A stretch of 14,384 nt of DNA from DATDOR01 sp035512695 (GTDB lineage Bacteria > Chloroflexota > Anaerolineae > Anaerolineales > JABWBV01): NCBI GenBank assembly GCA_035512695.1, contig DATKDL010000245.1, forward strand, positions 1-14,384, written 5' to 3'. Positions 1 through 7,024 of this stretch are shown piece after piece. A model generated the notes under the pieces. It saw nothing but the letters and a program-made list of their open reading frames with translations, was not told the origin of the DNA and searched no databases. The position numbers were made by a program, and so were the translations under genes. Numbering within the stretch: the stretch's first letter is position 1; every line of letters begins with the position of its first letter.

Positions 1-45
1 TATCTGCGCGAACGGGGGCTATTATATCACCGGCGCAAAGCACGG

Positions 46-51
46 TATAAT
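46..51 (+). promoter_or_regulatory. -10 box (TATAAT) of the tgt operon
   Basis: A perfect TATAAT, preceded by GG, ends 8 nt before the GTG start of tgt. The expected transcription start falls at about 57-60, on or next to the start codon, so the transcript should be leaderless or nearly so. No good -35 hexamer is seen at the 17-bp spacing; the box resembles the other GGTAYAAT boxes in this window. Confidence 0.6.
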
Positions 52-59
52 CTCGCCCC

Positions 60-1205
60 GTGATCCAGCCCAGACAGGAAAACCCGACCCCCTCACCCAA
101 TTCTTTCGAGTTCGACCTGGAGGCCCGGGACGGCCGCGCCAGGGCCGGGACCTTCCACACGCCCCACGGAGATATCGAGACCCCCGTCTTCGCCCCGGTC
201 GGGACCGCCGCGACCGTCAAGGCGGTCACCCCGGACCAGCTAGAAGCGCTGGGCGCCTCCCTGGTCCTGGCCAACACCTACCACCTGTATCTCCGGCCCG
301 GCGAGGACGTCGTCGACGAACTCGGCGGTCTGCACCGCTTCATGGCCTGGGACCGGCCGATCCTGACCGATTCGGGCGGTTTCCAGGTCTTCTCGCTCAG
401 CAATATAAACTCGATCGATGACGACGGCGTGACCTTCAAAAGCCACGTCGACGGCTCGACCCACCGCTTCACCCCCGAAAAATCGATCCGCATCCAGGAA
501 GCCCTTGGCGCCGATATCATCATGGCCTTCGATGAATGCCCTGAGCCCTACGACAGGGGTGGAGTGGAAAGCGCCGTCGATCGGACCTCGGCCTGGTTGG
601 CGCGCGGCCTGGCAGCCAAAACCCGCTCGGACCAGTCTCTGTTTGGGATCGTCCAGGGTGGGGTTCACGCCGATCTGCGCGAGCGGTCCGCCCGGGCGGT
701 GACCGGTTTCGGTCTGCCCGGGTACGCCGTCGGCGGGCTGGCCGTCGGGGAGAAGAAACCCGAGATGCATACCGTCCTCGATTGGATGGACGATCTGCTC
801 CCCGCAGACAAACCGCGCTACCTGATGGGCGTCGGCACGCCGCAGGACCTGGTCAACGGGGTGCTGCGCGGGGTCGATATCTTCGACTGCGTCCTGCCGA
901 CGAGGATGGCCCGCAACCACACCGCCATGCTGCGCTCCGGCGGCCGGCTGAACCTCAAGAACGCCCCCTTCGCCCGAGACCCGGCGCCGATCGACCCGGA
1001 CTGCGGCTGTTCGACCTGCCGGACGTTCACCCGGTCCTATCTGCGGCACCTGATCAACGCCGGCGAGATGCTCTCGGCCACGCTGCTCTCGATCCACAAC
1101 CTGCACACCCTGGTCAGCCTGTCCCGCGAGATGCGCAGGGCGATCCTGGACGGTACGTTCGAGGAATTCGCCCGGGATTTCATCGCGGCGGAGGCCGCGA
1201 TATGA
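60..1205 (+). CDS. tgt: Queuine tRNA-ribosyltransferase (tRNA-guanine transglycosylase)
   Basis: Exchanges guanine-34 in GUN-anticodon tRNAs for the queuosine precursor preQ1 (bacterial family); cytosolic. The 381-aa protein has the expected length and every family signature. DSGGFQ carries the general acid/base Asp104, and GVDIFDCVLPTR holds the nucleophile Asp276. The zinc site is Cys315, Cys317, Cys320 and His346, with the family spacing. GTG at 60 is the only start that fits, because a TAA lies in frame at 48-50 and no other ATG, GTG or TTG occurs before the conserved N-terminus. There is no Shine-Dalgarno sequence, in line with a leaderless start just after the TATAAT at 46-51. The stop overlaps the start of uppP (ATGA), so the two are translationally coupled. 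Identification is firm from sequence motifs. Confidence 0.97.
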   Translation: MIQPRQENPTPSPNSFEFDLEARDGRARAGTFHTPHGDIETPVFAPVGTAATVKAVTPDQLEALGASLVLANTYHLYLRPGEDVVDELGGLHRFMAWDRPILTDSGGFQVFSLSNINSIDDDGVTFKSHVDGSTHRFTPEKSIRIQEALGADIIMAFDECPEPYDRGGVESAVDRTSAWLARGLAAKTRSDQSLFGIVQGGVHADLRERSARAVTGFGLPGYAVGGLAVGEKKPEMHTVLDWMDDLLPADKPRYLMGVGTPQDLVNGVLRGVDIFDCVLPTRMARNHTAMLRSGGRLNLKNAPFARDPAPIDPDCGCSTCRTFTRSYLRHLINAGEMLSATLLSIHNLHTLVSLSREMRRAILDGTFEEFARDFIAAEAAI

Positions 1206-2014
1206 CCGTTTTCCAGGCGATCGTGCTGGGGATCGTCCAGGGATTGACCGAATTCCTGCCGATCTCCAGTTCCGGGCACCTGGTCCTGGTTCCGGCGCTG
1301 TTCGGCTGGGAGATCCCGGCGGACCAGGTCTTCGTCTTCGACGTCCTGGTCCAGCTCGGCACGTTGGCGGCCGTGTTTGTCTATTTCCGGTCGGACCTGG
1401 CGGCCATCGTCCGGGGGCTGTTGTCGGCGCTGCGAGACCCCTCCCGGCGGGAGAGCCCGGAGGTCCGGCTGGCCGGGCTGCTTCTGTTGGCGACCGTACC
1501 GGCCGGGCTGGCCGGGCTGGTCCTGAAGGACGCCGTCGAAGCGGCCTTTGACAGCGAACGGGCGGTTGCCTATTTCCTGCTGGTGACCGCCGGGCTGCTC
1601 GTGCTGGCCGAGCGGTCCGGCCGGTTCCGCAAGGACGTCGAGGCGCTGACGGTTTCGGATGCGCTCGTGATCGGATGCTTCCAGATCCTGTCGCTCTTCC
1701 CGGGGGTCTCCCGCTCCGGCAGCACGATCGCCGGCGGCCTGGTGCGTGGGCTCGACCGCGCCTCGGCCGCACGGTTCTCCTTCCTGATGGCCGTCCCGGT
1801 CATGCTGGCCGCCGGGGCGCTATCGGCCCTGGAACTGAAAGAGGTGGCGGATCTATCCGGTTTCCTGCCGGCGCTGATTGCAGGGATGGTTTCCGCCGCC
1901 GTGATCGGCTACCTGGCGATCGGATGGCTGATCCGGTTCCTGCGGCGCGGGTCGCTGTACGGGTTCGCCGTGTACGTGACCGCGCTGGCCGCCGCGGTCC
2001 TGATCCTGGTCTGA
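1202..2014 (+). CDS. uppP: Undecaprenyl-diphosphate phosphatase (bacitracin resistance protein)
   Basis: Integral membrane enzyme that removes a phosphate from undecaprenyl diphosphate, regenerating the lipid carrier for peptidoglycan and other wall polymers. The 270-aa length is normal. The first signature, QGLTEFLPISSSGHL, lies at residues 13-27 with the conserved Glu17 and His26. The first acidic position of the (E/Q)xxxE motif is Gln13, a common variant. The second signature, PGVSRSGST, lies at residues 167-175 with catalytic Arg171. Several hydrophobic segments are spread over the protein (for example about 92-108, 122-136, 193-210, 222-245 and 253-270). ATG at 1202 was chosen because it makes the ATGA overlap with tgt and places the QGLTE motif near the N-terminus. 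The next gene starts on the last base of the stop codon. Confidence 0.97.
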   Translation: MTVFQAIVLGIVQGLTEFLPISSSGHLVLVPALFGWEIPADQVFVFDVLVQLGTLAAVFVYFRSDLAAIVRGLLSALRDPSRRESPEVRLAGLLLLATVPAGLAGLVLKDAVEAAFDSERAVAYFLLVTAGLLVLAERSGRFRKDVEALTVSDALVIGCFQILSLFPGVSRSGSTIAGGLVRGLDRASAARFSFLMAVPVMLAAGALSALELKEVADLSGFLPALIAGMVSAAVIGYLAIGWLIRFLRRGSLYGFAVYVTALAAAVLILV

Positions 2015-2736
2015 TGCTCGGAACGCGACCCGCTTTCCGCCCGAGTCTGAGGGTTTGCGCCGCCGTCCTGCTGTGCCTGGCAGGCGCCGCAGGGTGCACT
2101 CCGGAAGAACCTCCGCCGGCTCCCATCCTCGAGCCGACCACGGCGGTCCTGACCGTCCACCTGGCCGGCGAGCTCGGGCTGCTCAGACCGGTCCTGGCGG
2201 CCTGCACGGCGGAGATCCCGGGGATCGGTCTGCTCGTGTTCGAAACCCCCGCCCCGGAACTGCCGGAAGGACCCGATGAGATGACGCTCTGGCTGGGTGA
2301 ACCGCCGGATGATGCGCCGCAGGCTGCATTGCTCGGAACCGAAACGATCGTCGTCGCCGCACACGCCTCGCTCGGTCGGGATGCGTTCACCGAGGCGGAG
2401 GTCCGGGCGCTGTTCACCGAAGGTGGAGGACCGGCGTTCGAGGTTTGGGTACCGCAAGCCGGACAGGTCGCCCGGGAGGTCCTGGATGCCTGGCTCGAGG
2501 GCGGCGGGTATCCCCCCGAGGCCTTTTTATCTCCGACCCCAGAAGCCGCCGTCGCCGCAGTGGCGGCGGACCCGGGTGCGGTCGCCGTGATCCCATCCGC
2601 CTGGCTGACGGCGGACCTGAGCCCGGTCTTCTCGCTCGGGGAGCTGCCCGTCCTCGCGCTGACCGACCGCGTCCCGGAGGGGCGGATGCGTGGGCTGATC
2701 GGGTGTTTGCAGTTGAATCCGGTGTATCGCAAATAA
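2014..2736 (+). CDS. PstS-like substrate-binding lipoprotein
   Basis: A 240-aa protein with an N-terminal export signal: a basic start (MLGTRPAFRPSLR), a hydrophobic stretch and a lipobox-like LAGAAGC with Cys28, then a Pro-rich spacer (TPEEPPPAP). The body resembles the periplasmic phosphate-binding (PBP-like) fold, with an ETIVVAAHASL strand, a DAFTEAEVRALFTEGG helix and a late AVAVIPSAW segment, a pattern common in PstS-type proteins. The ligand cannot be read from sequence. No ABC permease or ATPase gene adjoins it, so it may be a sensor or scavenging protein rather than part of a transporter. ATG at 2014 shares one base with the uppP stop (TGATG), making it the third gene of the tgt operon. 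It converges with the gene at 2746, only 9 bp away and with no terminator hairpin between them. Confidence 0.72.
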   Translation: MLGTRPAFRPSLRVCAAVLLCLAGAAGCTPEEPPPAPILEPTTAVLTVHLAGELGLLRPVLAACTAEIPGIGLLVFETPAPELPEGPDEMTLWLGEPPDDAPQAALLGTETIVVAAHASLGRDAFTEAEVRALFTEGGGPAFEVWVPQAGQVAREVLDAWLEGGGYPPEAFLSPTPEAAVAAVAADPGAVAVIPSAWLTADLSPVFSLGELPVLALTDRVPEGRMRGLIGCLQLNPVYRK

Positions 2737-2745
2737 AAGATTGAT

Positions 2746-3300
2746 TCAGTTCAATTCCCCGTAAAGAAACCAGAACTCTCCCTCCGGAAACGCCGGGTTG
2801 AAAACGAACTGCTGGATAAACGGTCCCGTTTTCAGATTTCCGCGCAGCGCCGCATCCAGGCCGTCCAGCAGGCTGAGCTGCGCGGAGGGAAGTTCGCGGG
2901 CCTCGTCTTTCAACAGGGCTAACATCGTCCGGCGCTGGACCTCGAAGCGGTAGCGCGAGCGATGCGCGGCCGGGTCGGCGCGGTACTCGTTGATGAAACG
3001 GGTCCACTGGTTCAGACGAACCCCGAACTCGTGCGCGGCCTTCCCCGTCCAGGCGGTGTGCCATTGTTCACGGATCTCGGCGATTTCCGCCAGGGTTTCA
3101 AACCATTCCGGTTCGACCGGCGCCGCCGTAAGCCGGCGCCGGAAAAGCAGCAGCCAACCCAGCGAAAACCGGGGGTAAGGTGGCATCCCGCTCGGAGCCT
3201 GCAGGGACAAATTCCAATACACGTTGTCGGAGAGCAGATAAGGTTTGAGTTCCGGCGCAGCGGCGGAAAGATATCGGAAAAGATAATCGAACTCGGGCAT
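2746..3300 (-). CDS. Conserved-looking protein of unknown function (184 aa)
   Basis: Not recognised. The protein is soluble, rich in aromatic residues and probably mostly helical, with no signal peptide. Visible features are an N-terminal MPEFDYLFRYL, a Trp-rich segment (YWNLSL at about 28-33, FSLGWLLLFRRRL further on), an EWFETLAEIAEIREQW helix, and a C-terminal FIQQFVFNPAFPEGEFWFLYGEL. ATG at 3298-3300 was preferred over a 223-aa version starting at a TTG (3417). In this reading the start forms a TGATG overlap with the 31-aa ORF upstream, and the extra 39 residues of the longer form look like out-of-frame translation of that ORF. High third-position GC supports it being a real gene. It is followed, convergently, by the lipoprotein gene. 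Confidence 0.7.
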   Translation of the reverse strand: MPEFDYLFRYLSAAAPELKPYLLSDNVYWNLSLQAPSGMPPYPRFSLGWLLLFRRRLTAAPVEPEWFETLAEIAEIREQWHTAWTGKAAHEFGVRLNQWTRFINEYRADPAAHRSRYRFEVQRRTMLALLKDEARELPSAQLSLLDGLDAALRGNLKTGPFIQQFVFNPAFPEGEFWFLYGELN

Positions 3301-3395
3301 CAGAACCTGCTTCTTTGCTTGCCCTGGAGGATCTCCCGCACGGTATCCGCATCGACCAGGAGCACATTGCCGGTAAGTTTCAAGGATCGCAGCAT
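3300..3395 (-). CDS. Small 31-aa ORF coupled to the 184-aa protein
   Basis: The ORF starts with ATG at 3393-3395 and reads MLRSLKLTGNVLLVDADTV, then REILQGKQRSRF. Its TGA overlaps the ATG of the next gene in a TGATG junction, the same device used at uppP/lipoprotein, E1 beta/E2 and herA/dinB here. An extended -10 box (TGGTAAAAT) ends 9 nt before the ATG and there is no Shine-Dalgarno sequence, the same leaderless layout as tgt. The peptide has no recognised domain; the ordered hydrophobic/acidic pattern (VLLVDADTVREIL) looks protein-like. It could be a true small protein, a leader peptide that opens translation of the next gene, or chance. Confidence 0.42.
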   Translation of the reverse strand: MLRSLKLTGNVLLVDADTVREILQGKQRSRF

Positions 3396-3404
3396 CAATC
3401 CGGG

Positions 3405-3410
3405 ATTTTA
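3405..3410 (-). promoter_or_regulatory. Extended -10 box (TGG-TAAAAT) for the small ORF and the 184-aa gene
   Basis: On the minus strand TGGTAAAAT matches the TGn extended -10 form. It lies 9 nt before the ATG of the 31-aa ORF. No -35 hexamer is evident; the -35 position would overlap the foot of the hairpin at 3429-3469. Confidence 0.4.
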
Positions 3411-3428
3411 CCAGCAATTCCGGCGTAA

Positions 3429-3469
3429 ATAAGGGCCGGCGCAGGGAGAAACCCTGCGCCGGCCCTTAT
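3429..3469 (-). terminator. Hairpin terminator after the pyruvate dehydrogenase operon
   Basis: A perfect 18-bp inverted repeat (arms 3429-3446 and 3452-3469) surrounds a 5-nt loop, 17 bp past the E2 stop codon. On the minus strand the stem ends in CCCTTATTTACG, a weak T-rich tail, so intrinsic termination is likely but not classic. The tip, GCAGGG/CCCTGC around a GAA-containing loop, resembles other long hairpins in this window. Confidence 0.65.
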
Positions 3470-3486
3470 GTTATCGATATTTTGAC

Positions 3487-4830
3487 TTACACAAGCATCA
3501 TGTACGGTGTCTCGAGATAATCCGCCAATTTCCTCATAAACTCGGCCGCTTCGGCCCCATCGCTGACGCGGTGATCGACCGAGATCGTCGCCTTCATCCG
3601 CCAGCCGACCGCCAGCTCCCCGTCCTTGACGACTGGGACCTGCCGGGCCGCACCGAGCGCCAGGATGGCCGCCTCCGGTGGGCTGATGATGGCGATGAAC
3701 TCGTCCACCCCGAACATCCCCAGGTTGCTGGTGGTGAAGGTCGAACCGGAGATGTCGTCGGGCTGGACTTTGCCGGCCCGGACCCGGCCGGCCTTTTCCC
3801 GGATTTCGGTTGAAATCCGGCTGAGCGACTTGGCGTCCGCATCCTGGCAGACCACGGTCAGCAGCCCCCCTTCGACTGCCACGGCCACACCGATATTGAT
3901 GTGCCCATGCTGGACGGCGACACCGTCTCCAAGCGAGGCGTTCAGGTTCGGATAGTGCCGCAGCGTCATGGCCGTGGCCTTGACGATGATATCGTTGACC
4001 GAGATCCTGACGCCCTCGTCCTCCAGGCGCTCGTTGATCTCCGAGCGCATCGCCATCAGGGCGTCGACGTCGTAATCGTAGGTGACGTAGAAATGCGGGA
4101 ACTGCTGCTTGGATTCGGTCATCCGGCGGCCGATCGCCTTGCGCAGCTTCGAGAGTTCGACCGTCCGGTCTTCCCGGGTGGGTTCGACAAAGGTCGTGAC
4201 CGGGGCGGGAGCGGCTTTGACCGGCTCCGGACCCGCCTGCATCGCTTTCTCGACGTCCGCTTTGACGATCCGCCCCCCCGGTCCGCTGCCCCGGACGTTT
4301 TTCAAGTCTATTTTATTGGCCTCGGCCATGTTGCGGGCCAGCGGGGAGGCGCGCACCCCTCCGGGGAGCCGGGCGCCGTCGGCAGGCTCCGGCTCGACCG
4401 GCTCGACCGGCTCGTCCGCCTCGTCCGCCTCGTCCGCCTTGTCCGCCTTGTCCGCCTTGTCCGCCTTGTGCTGCTTGACCGGCTCTTCCATTTCGGAGGG
4501 CGCGTCGCCGGAACCGGATGCTTCCGCTTCAGGTTTATCCGGAGGTTTATCCGCGGCTTTGGGGGTCCCCACGACGTCACCGACCTCCTCGCCCGGTTCA
4601 CCGATCACGGCGATCGGATCGTTGATCGGAACGACCGTGTCCTCCTCGACCAGGTGCTTGAGCACCGTTCCGGTGTAGGGCGATTCGACCTCCACCGTGG
4701 CCTTGTCGGTCTCGATTTCAGCCAGCAGTTGGCCCTTCGATACTTCCGCTCCGACGGCGACCGCCCAGCGGACGAGCAAGCCTTCGGCCATGTCAAAGCC
4801 CAACTTGGGCATGGTCACGATTTCGGCCAT
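3487..4830 (-). CDS. pdhC: Dihydrolipoamide acyltransferase, E2 of a pyruvate-dehydrogenase-type complex
   Basis: Core E2 subunit: it carries the acyl group on a lipoyl arm and transfers it to CoA. Domains in order (447 aa): one lipoyl domain (about 2-78) with the lipoylated Lys43 in ETDKATVE; a charged flexible linker (about 90-155) containing an Ala-Asp-Lys/Glu tandem repeat; a peripheral-subunit-binding domain (about 159-197, ASPLARNMAEANKIDL with GSGPGGRIVKADV); and the catalytic domain (about 222-445) ending in the DHRVSDG motif with catalytic His420 and Asp424. ATG at 4830 was chosen because AGGAGG lies 7 nt upstream and the start overlaps the E1 beta stop (TGATG); a GTG one codon earlier is possible. 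Genes upstream encode E1 beta and E1 alpha. No E3 gene is present. An acetoin or branched-chain oxoacid dehydrogenase cannot be ruled out from E2 alone. Confidence 0.93.
   Translation of the reverse strand: MAEIVTMPKLGFDMAEGLLVRWAVAVGAEVSKGQLLAEIETDKATVEVESPYTGTVLKHLVEEDTVVPINDPIAVIGEPGEEVGDVVGTPKAADKPPDKPEAEASGSGDAPSEMEEPVKQHKADKADKADKADEADEADEPVEPVEPEPADGARLPGGVRASPLARNMAEANKIDLKNVRGSGPGGRIVKADVEKAMQAGPEPVKAAPAPVTTFVEPTREDRTVELSKLRKAIGRRMTESKQQFPHFYVTYDYDVDALMAMRSEINERLEDEGVRISVNDIIVKATAMTLRHYPNLNASLGDGVAVQHGHINIGVAVAVEGGLLTVVCQDADAKSLSRISTEIREKAGRVRAGKVQPDDISGSTFTTSNLGMFGVDEFIAIISPPEAAILALGAARQVPVVKDGELAVGWRMKATISVDHRVSDGAEAAEFMRKLADYLETPYMMLV
4391..4480. repeat. 9-bp tandem repeat inside the E2 linker
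   Basis: Nine consecutive 9-bp units (GGCTCGACC, GGCTCGTCC, GCCTCGTCC and GCCTTGTCC types on the + strand) plus a degenerate tenth. On the coding strand they give three-residue units, Ala-Asp-Lys, then Ala-Asp-Glu, then Pro-Val-Glu. Unit length is a multiple of three, so copy-number change would lengthen or shorten the linker without a frameshift. Confidence 0.9.
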
Positions 4831-5804
4831 CACAGCACCTCCTTGACCGCCCGGATGACGTCCTCCACCTGCGGCAGCGCCAATTGTTCGAGCGCCCGGT
4901 TGTACGGGAGCGGCACTTCGGTCTGCGCGACCCGGCGTACGGGGGTGTCGACGTAGTCGAAAGCCTCCTCGTAAATCCGGGCGGCGACCTCCGAACCGAC
5001 TCCGAAGCTGCGCCAGCCCTCCTCGACCACGACGGCCCGGTTGGTGCGCTTGAAAGACTCGAGCACCGGTTCCATATCAAGCGGCCGCAGCGTGCGCAGA
5101 TCGACGACCTCGACTTCGATGCCGTCCTTGGCCAGCTCGTCGGCCGCCTGCATGGAGAGCTGGAGCCCGCGGCTGTAGGTCACAATCGTGGCGTGCCGCC
5201 CCTCACGCTGGATCTTGGATTTGCCGATCGGGACAGTGAAATCGCCCTCCGGGACATCGCCGCGCCACTGGTACAGCAGGGCGTTCTCGATGAAAAAGAT
5301 CGGGTCGTCGGAGCGGATCGACGCCTTGAGAAGACCCTTGGCGTCTTCCGGGGTGCCCGGGGCGACGACCTTGAGACCCGGGAAGTGGGCGAAAATCGCA
5401 TCGGGGGTCTGCGAATGCGTGGCGCCCAGCTGGCGCCCGCCGCCGCCGACCGCCCGGATCACGAGCGGCAGGGTGAATTGGCCGCCAAACATGTACCGCA
5501 GCTTGGCGGCCTCGTTGACGATATGGTCCATCGCCACGAAGGCGAAATTGATCGTCATCAGCTCGGCGACCGGGCGGGTCCCGACCAGGGAAGCGCCGAT
5601 CGCAGCCCCGACGATGGCGGCTTCGGAGATCGGGGTGTCCCGCACCCGCCGGTCGCCGTACTTGTCGTGGAACCCCTTGGTGACGGCATATGTCCCCCCC
5701 CAGACGCCGACCTCCTGGCCAAGGATGAAGACGTTCTCATCCCGGTCCATTTCTTCCATCAGGGCCTGGGAGATGGCCTCACGGACGGTGATTGGCTTGC
5801 TCAT
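4830..5804 (-). CDS. pdhB: Pyruvate-dehydrogenase-type E1, beta subunit
   Basis: Forms the alpha2beta2 thiamine-diphosphate E1 with the product of the gene just upstream; the complex decarboxylates the 2-oxoacid and passes the acyl group to E2. The 324-aa length is standard. Family marks include DTPISEAAIVGAAIGASL with Glu61, which contacts the thiazolium/aminopyrimidine ring in this family; the AELMTINFAFVAMDHI segment; GATHSQTPDAIF with conserved His130; and the C-terminal transketolase domain VEVVDLRTLRPLD (about residues 230-242). ATG at 5804 makes an ATGA overlap with the E1 alpha stop, with GGAG 6 nt upstream. Its own stop overlaps the E2 start, so the three genes form a tightly coupled operon. 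Confidence 0.95.
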   Translation of the reverse strand: MSKPITVREAISQALMEEMDRDENVFILGQEVGVWGGTYAVTKGFHDKYGDRRVRDTPISEAAIVGAAIGASLVGTRPVAELMTINFAFVAMDHIVNEAAKLRYMFGGQFTLPLVIRAVGGGGRQLGATHSQTPDAIFAHFPGLKVVAPGTPEDAKGLLKASIRSDDPIFFIENALLYQWRGDVPEGDFTVPIGKSKIQREGRHATIVTYSRGLQLSMQAADELAKDGIEVEVVDLRTLRPLDMEPVLESFKRTNRAVVVEEGWRSFGVGSEVAARIYEEAFDYVDTPVRRVAQTEVPLPYNRALEQLALPQVEDVIRAVKEVL

Positions 5805-6763
5805 ATCGGCTCCGCATAGACGTCCTCGAACAGGGCCTCGGGCGCCGGTTCGGGACTGGTTTCCGCAAATTCAACGGCCTCTACCACTTCCGCAGCAACT
5901 TTCTGATCGACCTCATCGAGCTCGGCTTCCGTGGCGACCTCCTCACCGACCAGGTGCTTCCGGTACCGGCCGATCGGGTCCTCATCCAGCCATTTGGTGA
6001 CCTCTTCCTTGCTCCGGTAGCGTTCGGGATCGCCCATCGAGTGGCCGCGGAAGCGGTAAGTGACGATCTCGAGGAAGTACGGGCCTTCTCCGCCGCGCAC
6101 TCGTTCAAGGGACTTCTGGGCAGCCGTGCGCACGGCCAGGATATCCATGCCGTCGACTCGCTCGCCGTCGATCCCGTAGCCTTCGAACTTCTTGGTCATC
6201 TCGGAGACGGCGGAGGCCCGCTCGATCGACGTCCCCATGCCGAACGCGTTGTTTTCGCAGACCCACAGAACCGGCAGATCCCAGACCTTGGAAAGGTTGA
6301 CGCCTTCGTGAAAGAAGCCGATGTTGGTGGCCCCGTCCCCGAACATGCAGATCGTGACGTTGTCGCGATCGGAGTAATGGTCGCCGAGCGCCATCCCGGT
6401 GGCGATCGGGATATGGGCTCCGACGATGGCGTGACCGCCCCAGAAGTTTTTTTCGACATCCGCCATATGCATCGAGCCGCCCTTGCCCTTGGACATGCCC
6501 GTGCTCTTCCCGAGCAGCTCGGCCATCACGTGTTTTGCTTCGATCCCGACGTTGATGGCGACACCGTGATCGCGGTACGCGGTGATCACGCGGTCCTGCG
6601 GCTGCCGGGCGGCGATCAGCCCCGTGCTGACCGCTTCCTGGCCGATGTAGAGGTGAAGGAAGCCGCCGATCTTGCCCTGCTGGTACAGCTCCGCCGCCGA
6701 TTCCTCGACGCGGCGGATCAGCACCATTTCATAATAAAGCTGAAGATGGTCCGATTTTTCCAT
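5801..6763 (-). CDS. pdhA: Pyruvate-dehydrogenase-type E1, alpha subunit
   Basis: Thiamine-diphosphate-binding half of the heterotetrameric E1. From ATG at 6763 the protein has 320 residues, normal for the alpha2beta2 type. The ThDP motif runs from GDG (142-144) to ENN (170-172). Other family marks are HLYIGQEAV (37-45), TAYRDHG (61-67), GKGGSMHM (94-100) and the RFRGHSMGDPERYRS loop, where eukaryotic homologues are phosphorylated. The start was set at 6763 because GAAAGG lies about 9 nt upstream and homologues begin close to LYYEMVLIRR. A 28-residue longer reading would translate through the leader hairpin at 6795-6845 and looks spurious. First gene of the operon; its promoter is probably the extended -10 at 6899-6904. 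Substrate (pyruvate versus acetoin) is inferred, not proved. Confidence 0.94.
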   Translation of the reverse strand: MEKSDHLQLYYEMVLIRRVEESAAELYQQGKIGGFLHLYIGQEAVSTGLIAARQPQDRVITAYRDHGVAINVGIEAKHVMAELLGKSTGMSKGKGGSMHMADVEKNFWGGHAIVGAHIPIATGMALGDHYSDRDNVTICMFGDGATNIGFFHEGVNLSKVWDLPVLWVCENNAFGMGTSIERASAVSEMTKKFEGYGIDGERVDGMDILAVRTAAQKSLERVRGGEGPYFLEIVTYRFRGHSMGDPERYRSKEEVTKWLDEDPIGRYRKHLVGEEVATEAELDEVDQKVAAEVVEAVEFAETSPEPAPEALFEDVYAEPI

Positions 6764-6794
6764 GTAAATTAACCTTTCGAAAATATTGGAGGCT

Positions 6795-6845
6795 GGCGAT
6801 TTCGGATGGGCCGCAGGGCGAACCTGCGGCCCATCCGAAATCGCC
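6795..6845 (-). promoter_or_regulatory. 23-bp perfect hairpin in the pdhA leader
   Basis: Arms 6795-6817 and 6823-6845 are perfect complements with a GCGAA loop (+ strand). It lies 32 nt upstream of the E1 alpha ATG and downstream of the predicted promoter, so it should be transcribed as part of the 5' leader. There is no U-tract on either side. It may be an attenuator-like, RNA-stability or mobile palindrome element; function unknown. The first 395 bp upstream of pdhA hold no gene. Confidence 0.6.
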
Positions 6846-6898
6846 ACTCCCTTTTCCGGATCGCTCGATTTGAAACCGTTTACACGATTCCGCCGGAG

Positions 6899-6904
6899 AT
6901 TATA
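6899..6904 (-). promoter_or_regulatory. Extended -10 promoter (TGG-TATAAT) of the pdhA-B-C operon
   Basis: On the minus strand the sequence TTTGGTATAAT has a consensus -10 with the TGn extension. Transcription would begin near 6891, giving a leader of about 128 nt that contains the hairpin 6795-6845. The -35 position would lie inside the hairpin at 6908-6971 and shows no clear hexamer. Confidence 0.6.
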
Positions 6905-6907
6905 CCA

Positions 6908-6971
6908 AACAACCGGAAACCCGGCCTCCGGTCCGGCGTCCGCCGGGCCGGAGGCCGGGTTTCCGGTTGTT
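6908..6971. repeat. 30-bp inverted repeat between two divergent promoters
   Basis: Arms 6908-6931 and 6948-6971 match over 24 bp. After one T-G wobble pair the stem continues for 5 bp more to a 4-nt loop (GTCC). It lies exactly between the divergent -10 boxes at 6899-6904 (-) and 6998-7003 (+), overlapping both upstream regions. It could insulate the two operons, terminate read-through from either side, or bind a dimeric protein; the sequence does not decide. Confidence 0.6.
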
Positions 6972-6997
6972 GCGATTCAACAATCGCCCTCTCCCGG

Positions 6998-7003
6998 TAC
7001 AAT
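6998..7003 (+). promoter_or_regulatory. -10 box (GG-TACAAT) for the small lipoprotein gene
   Basis: CCGGTACAAT fits the same promoter form as the other boxes here. A weak -35 candidate, ATTCAA, sits at 6975-6980 with a 17-bp spacer. Predicted start about 7010, leaving a leader of roughly 150 nt that contains the large hairpin at 7025-7131. Confidence 0.45.
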
Positions 7004-7024
7004 CGGTACATCTGAACGGCGAAG

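Noticed and set aside
240..1772. 510-aa open frame on the minus strand opposite tgt and uppP
   Set aside because: Arg/Pro/Gly-rich shadow of two certain genes, with no ribosome site or domain.
3301..3417. 39-residue N-terminal extension of the 184-aa protein from a TTG
   Set aside because: The stretch reads better in another frame as the 31-aa ORF with a promoter and TGATG junction; no ribosome site serves the TTG.
3901..4956. 351-aa open frame on the + strand opposite the E2 gene
   Set aside because: Contains the antisense of the tandem repeat as a run of Arg-Leu-Val; shadow of pdhC.
6764..6847. 28-residue N-terminal extension of E1 alpha
   Set aside because: It would translate the leader hairpin, and a good ribosome site precedes ATG 6763, which gives the normal family length.
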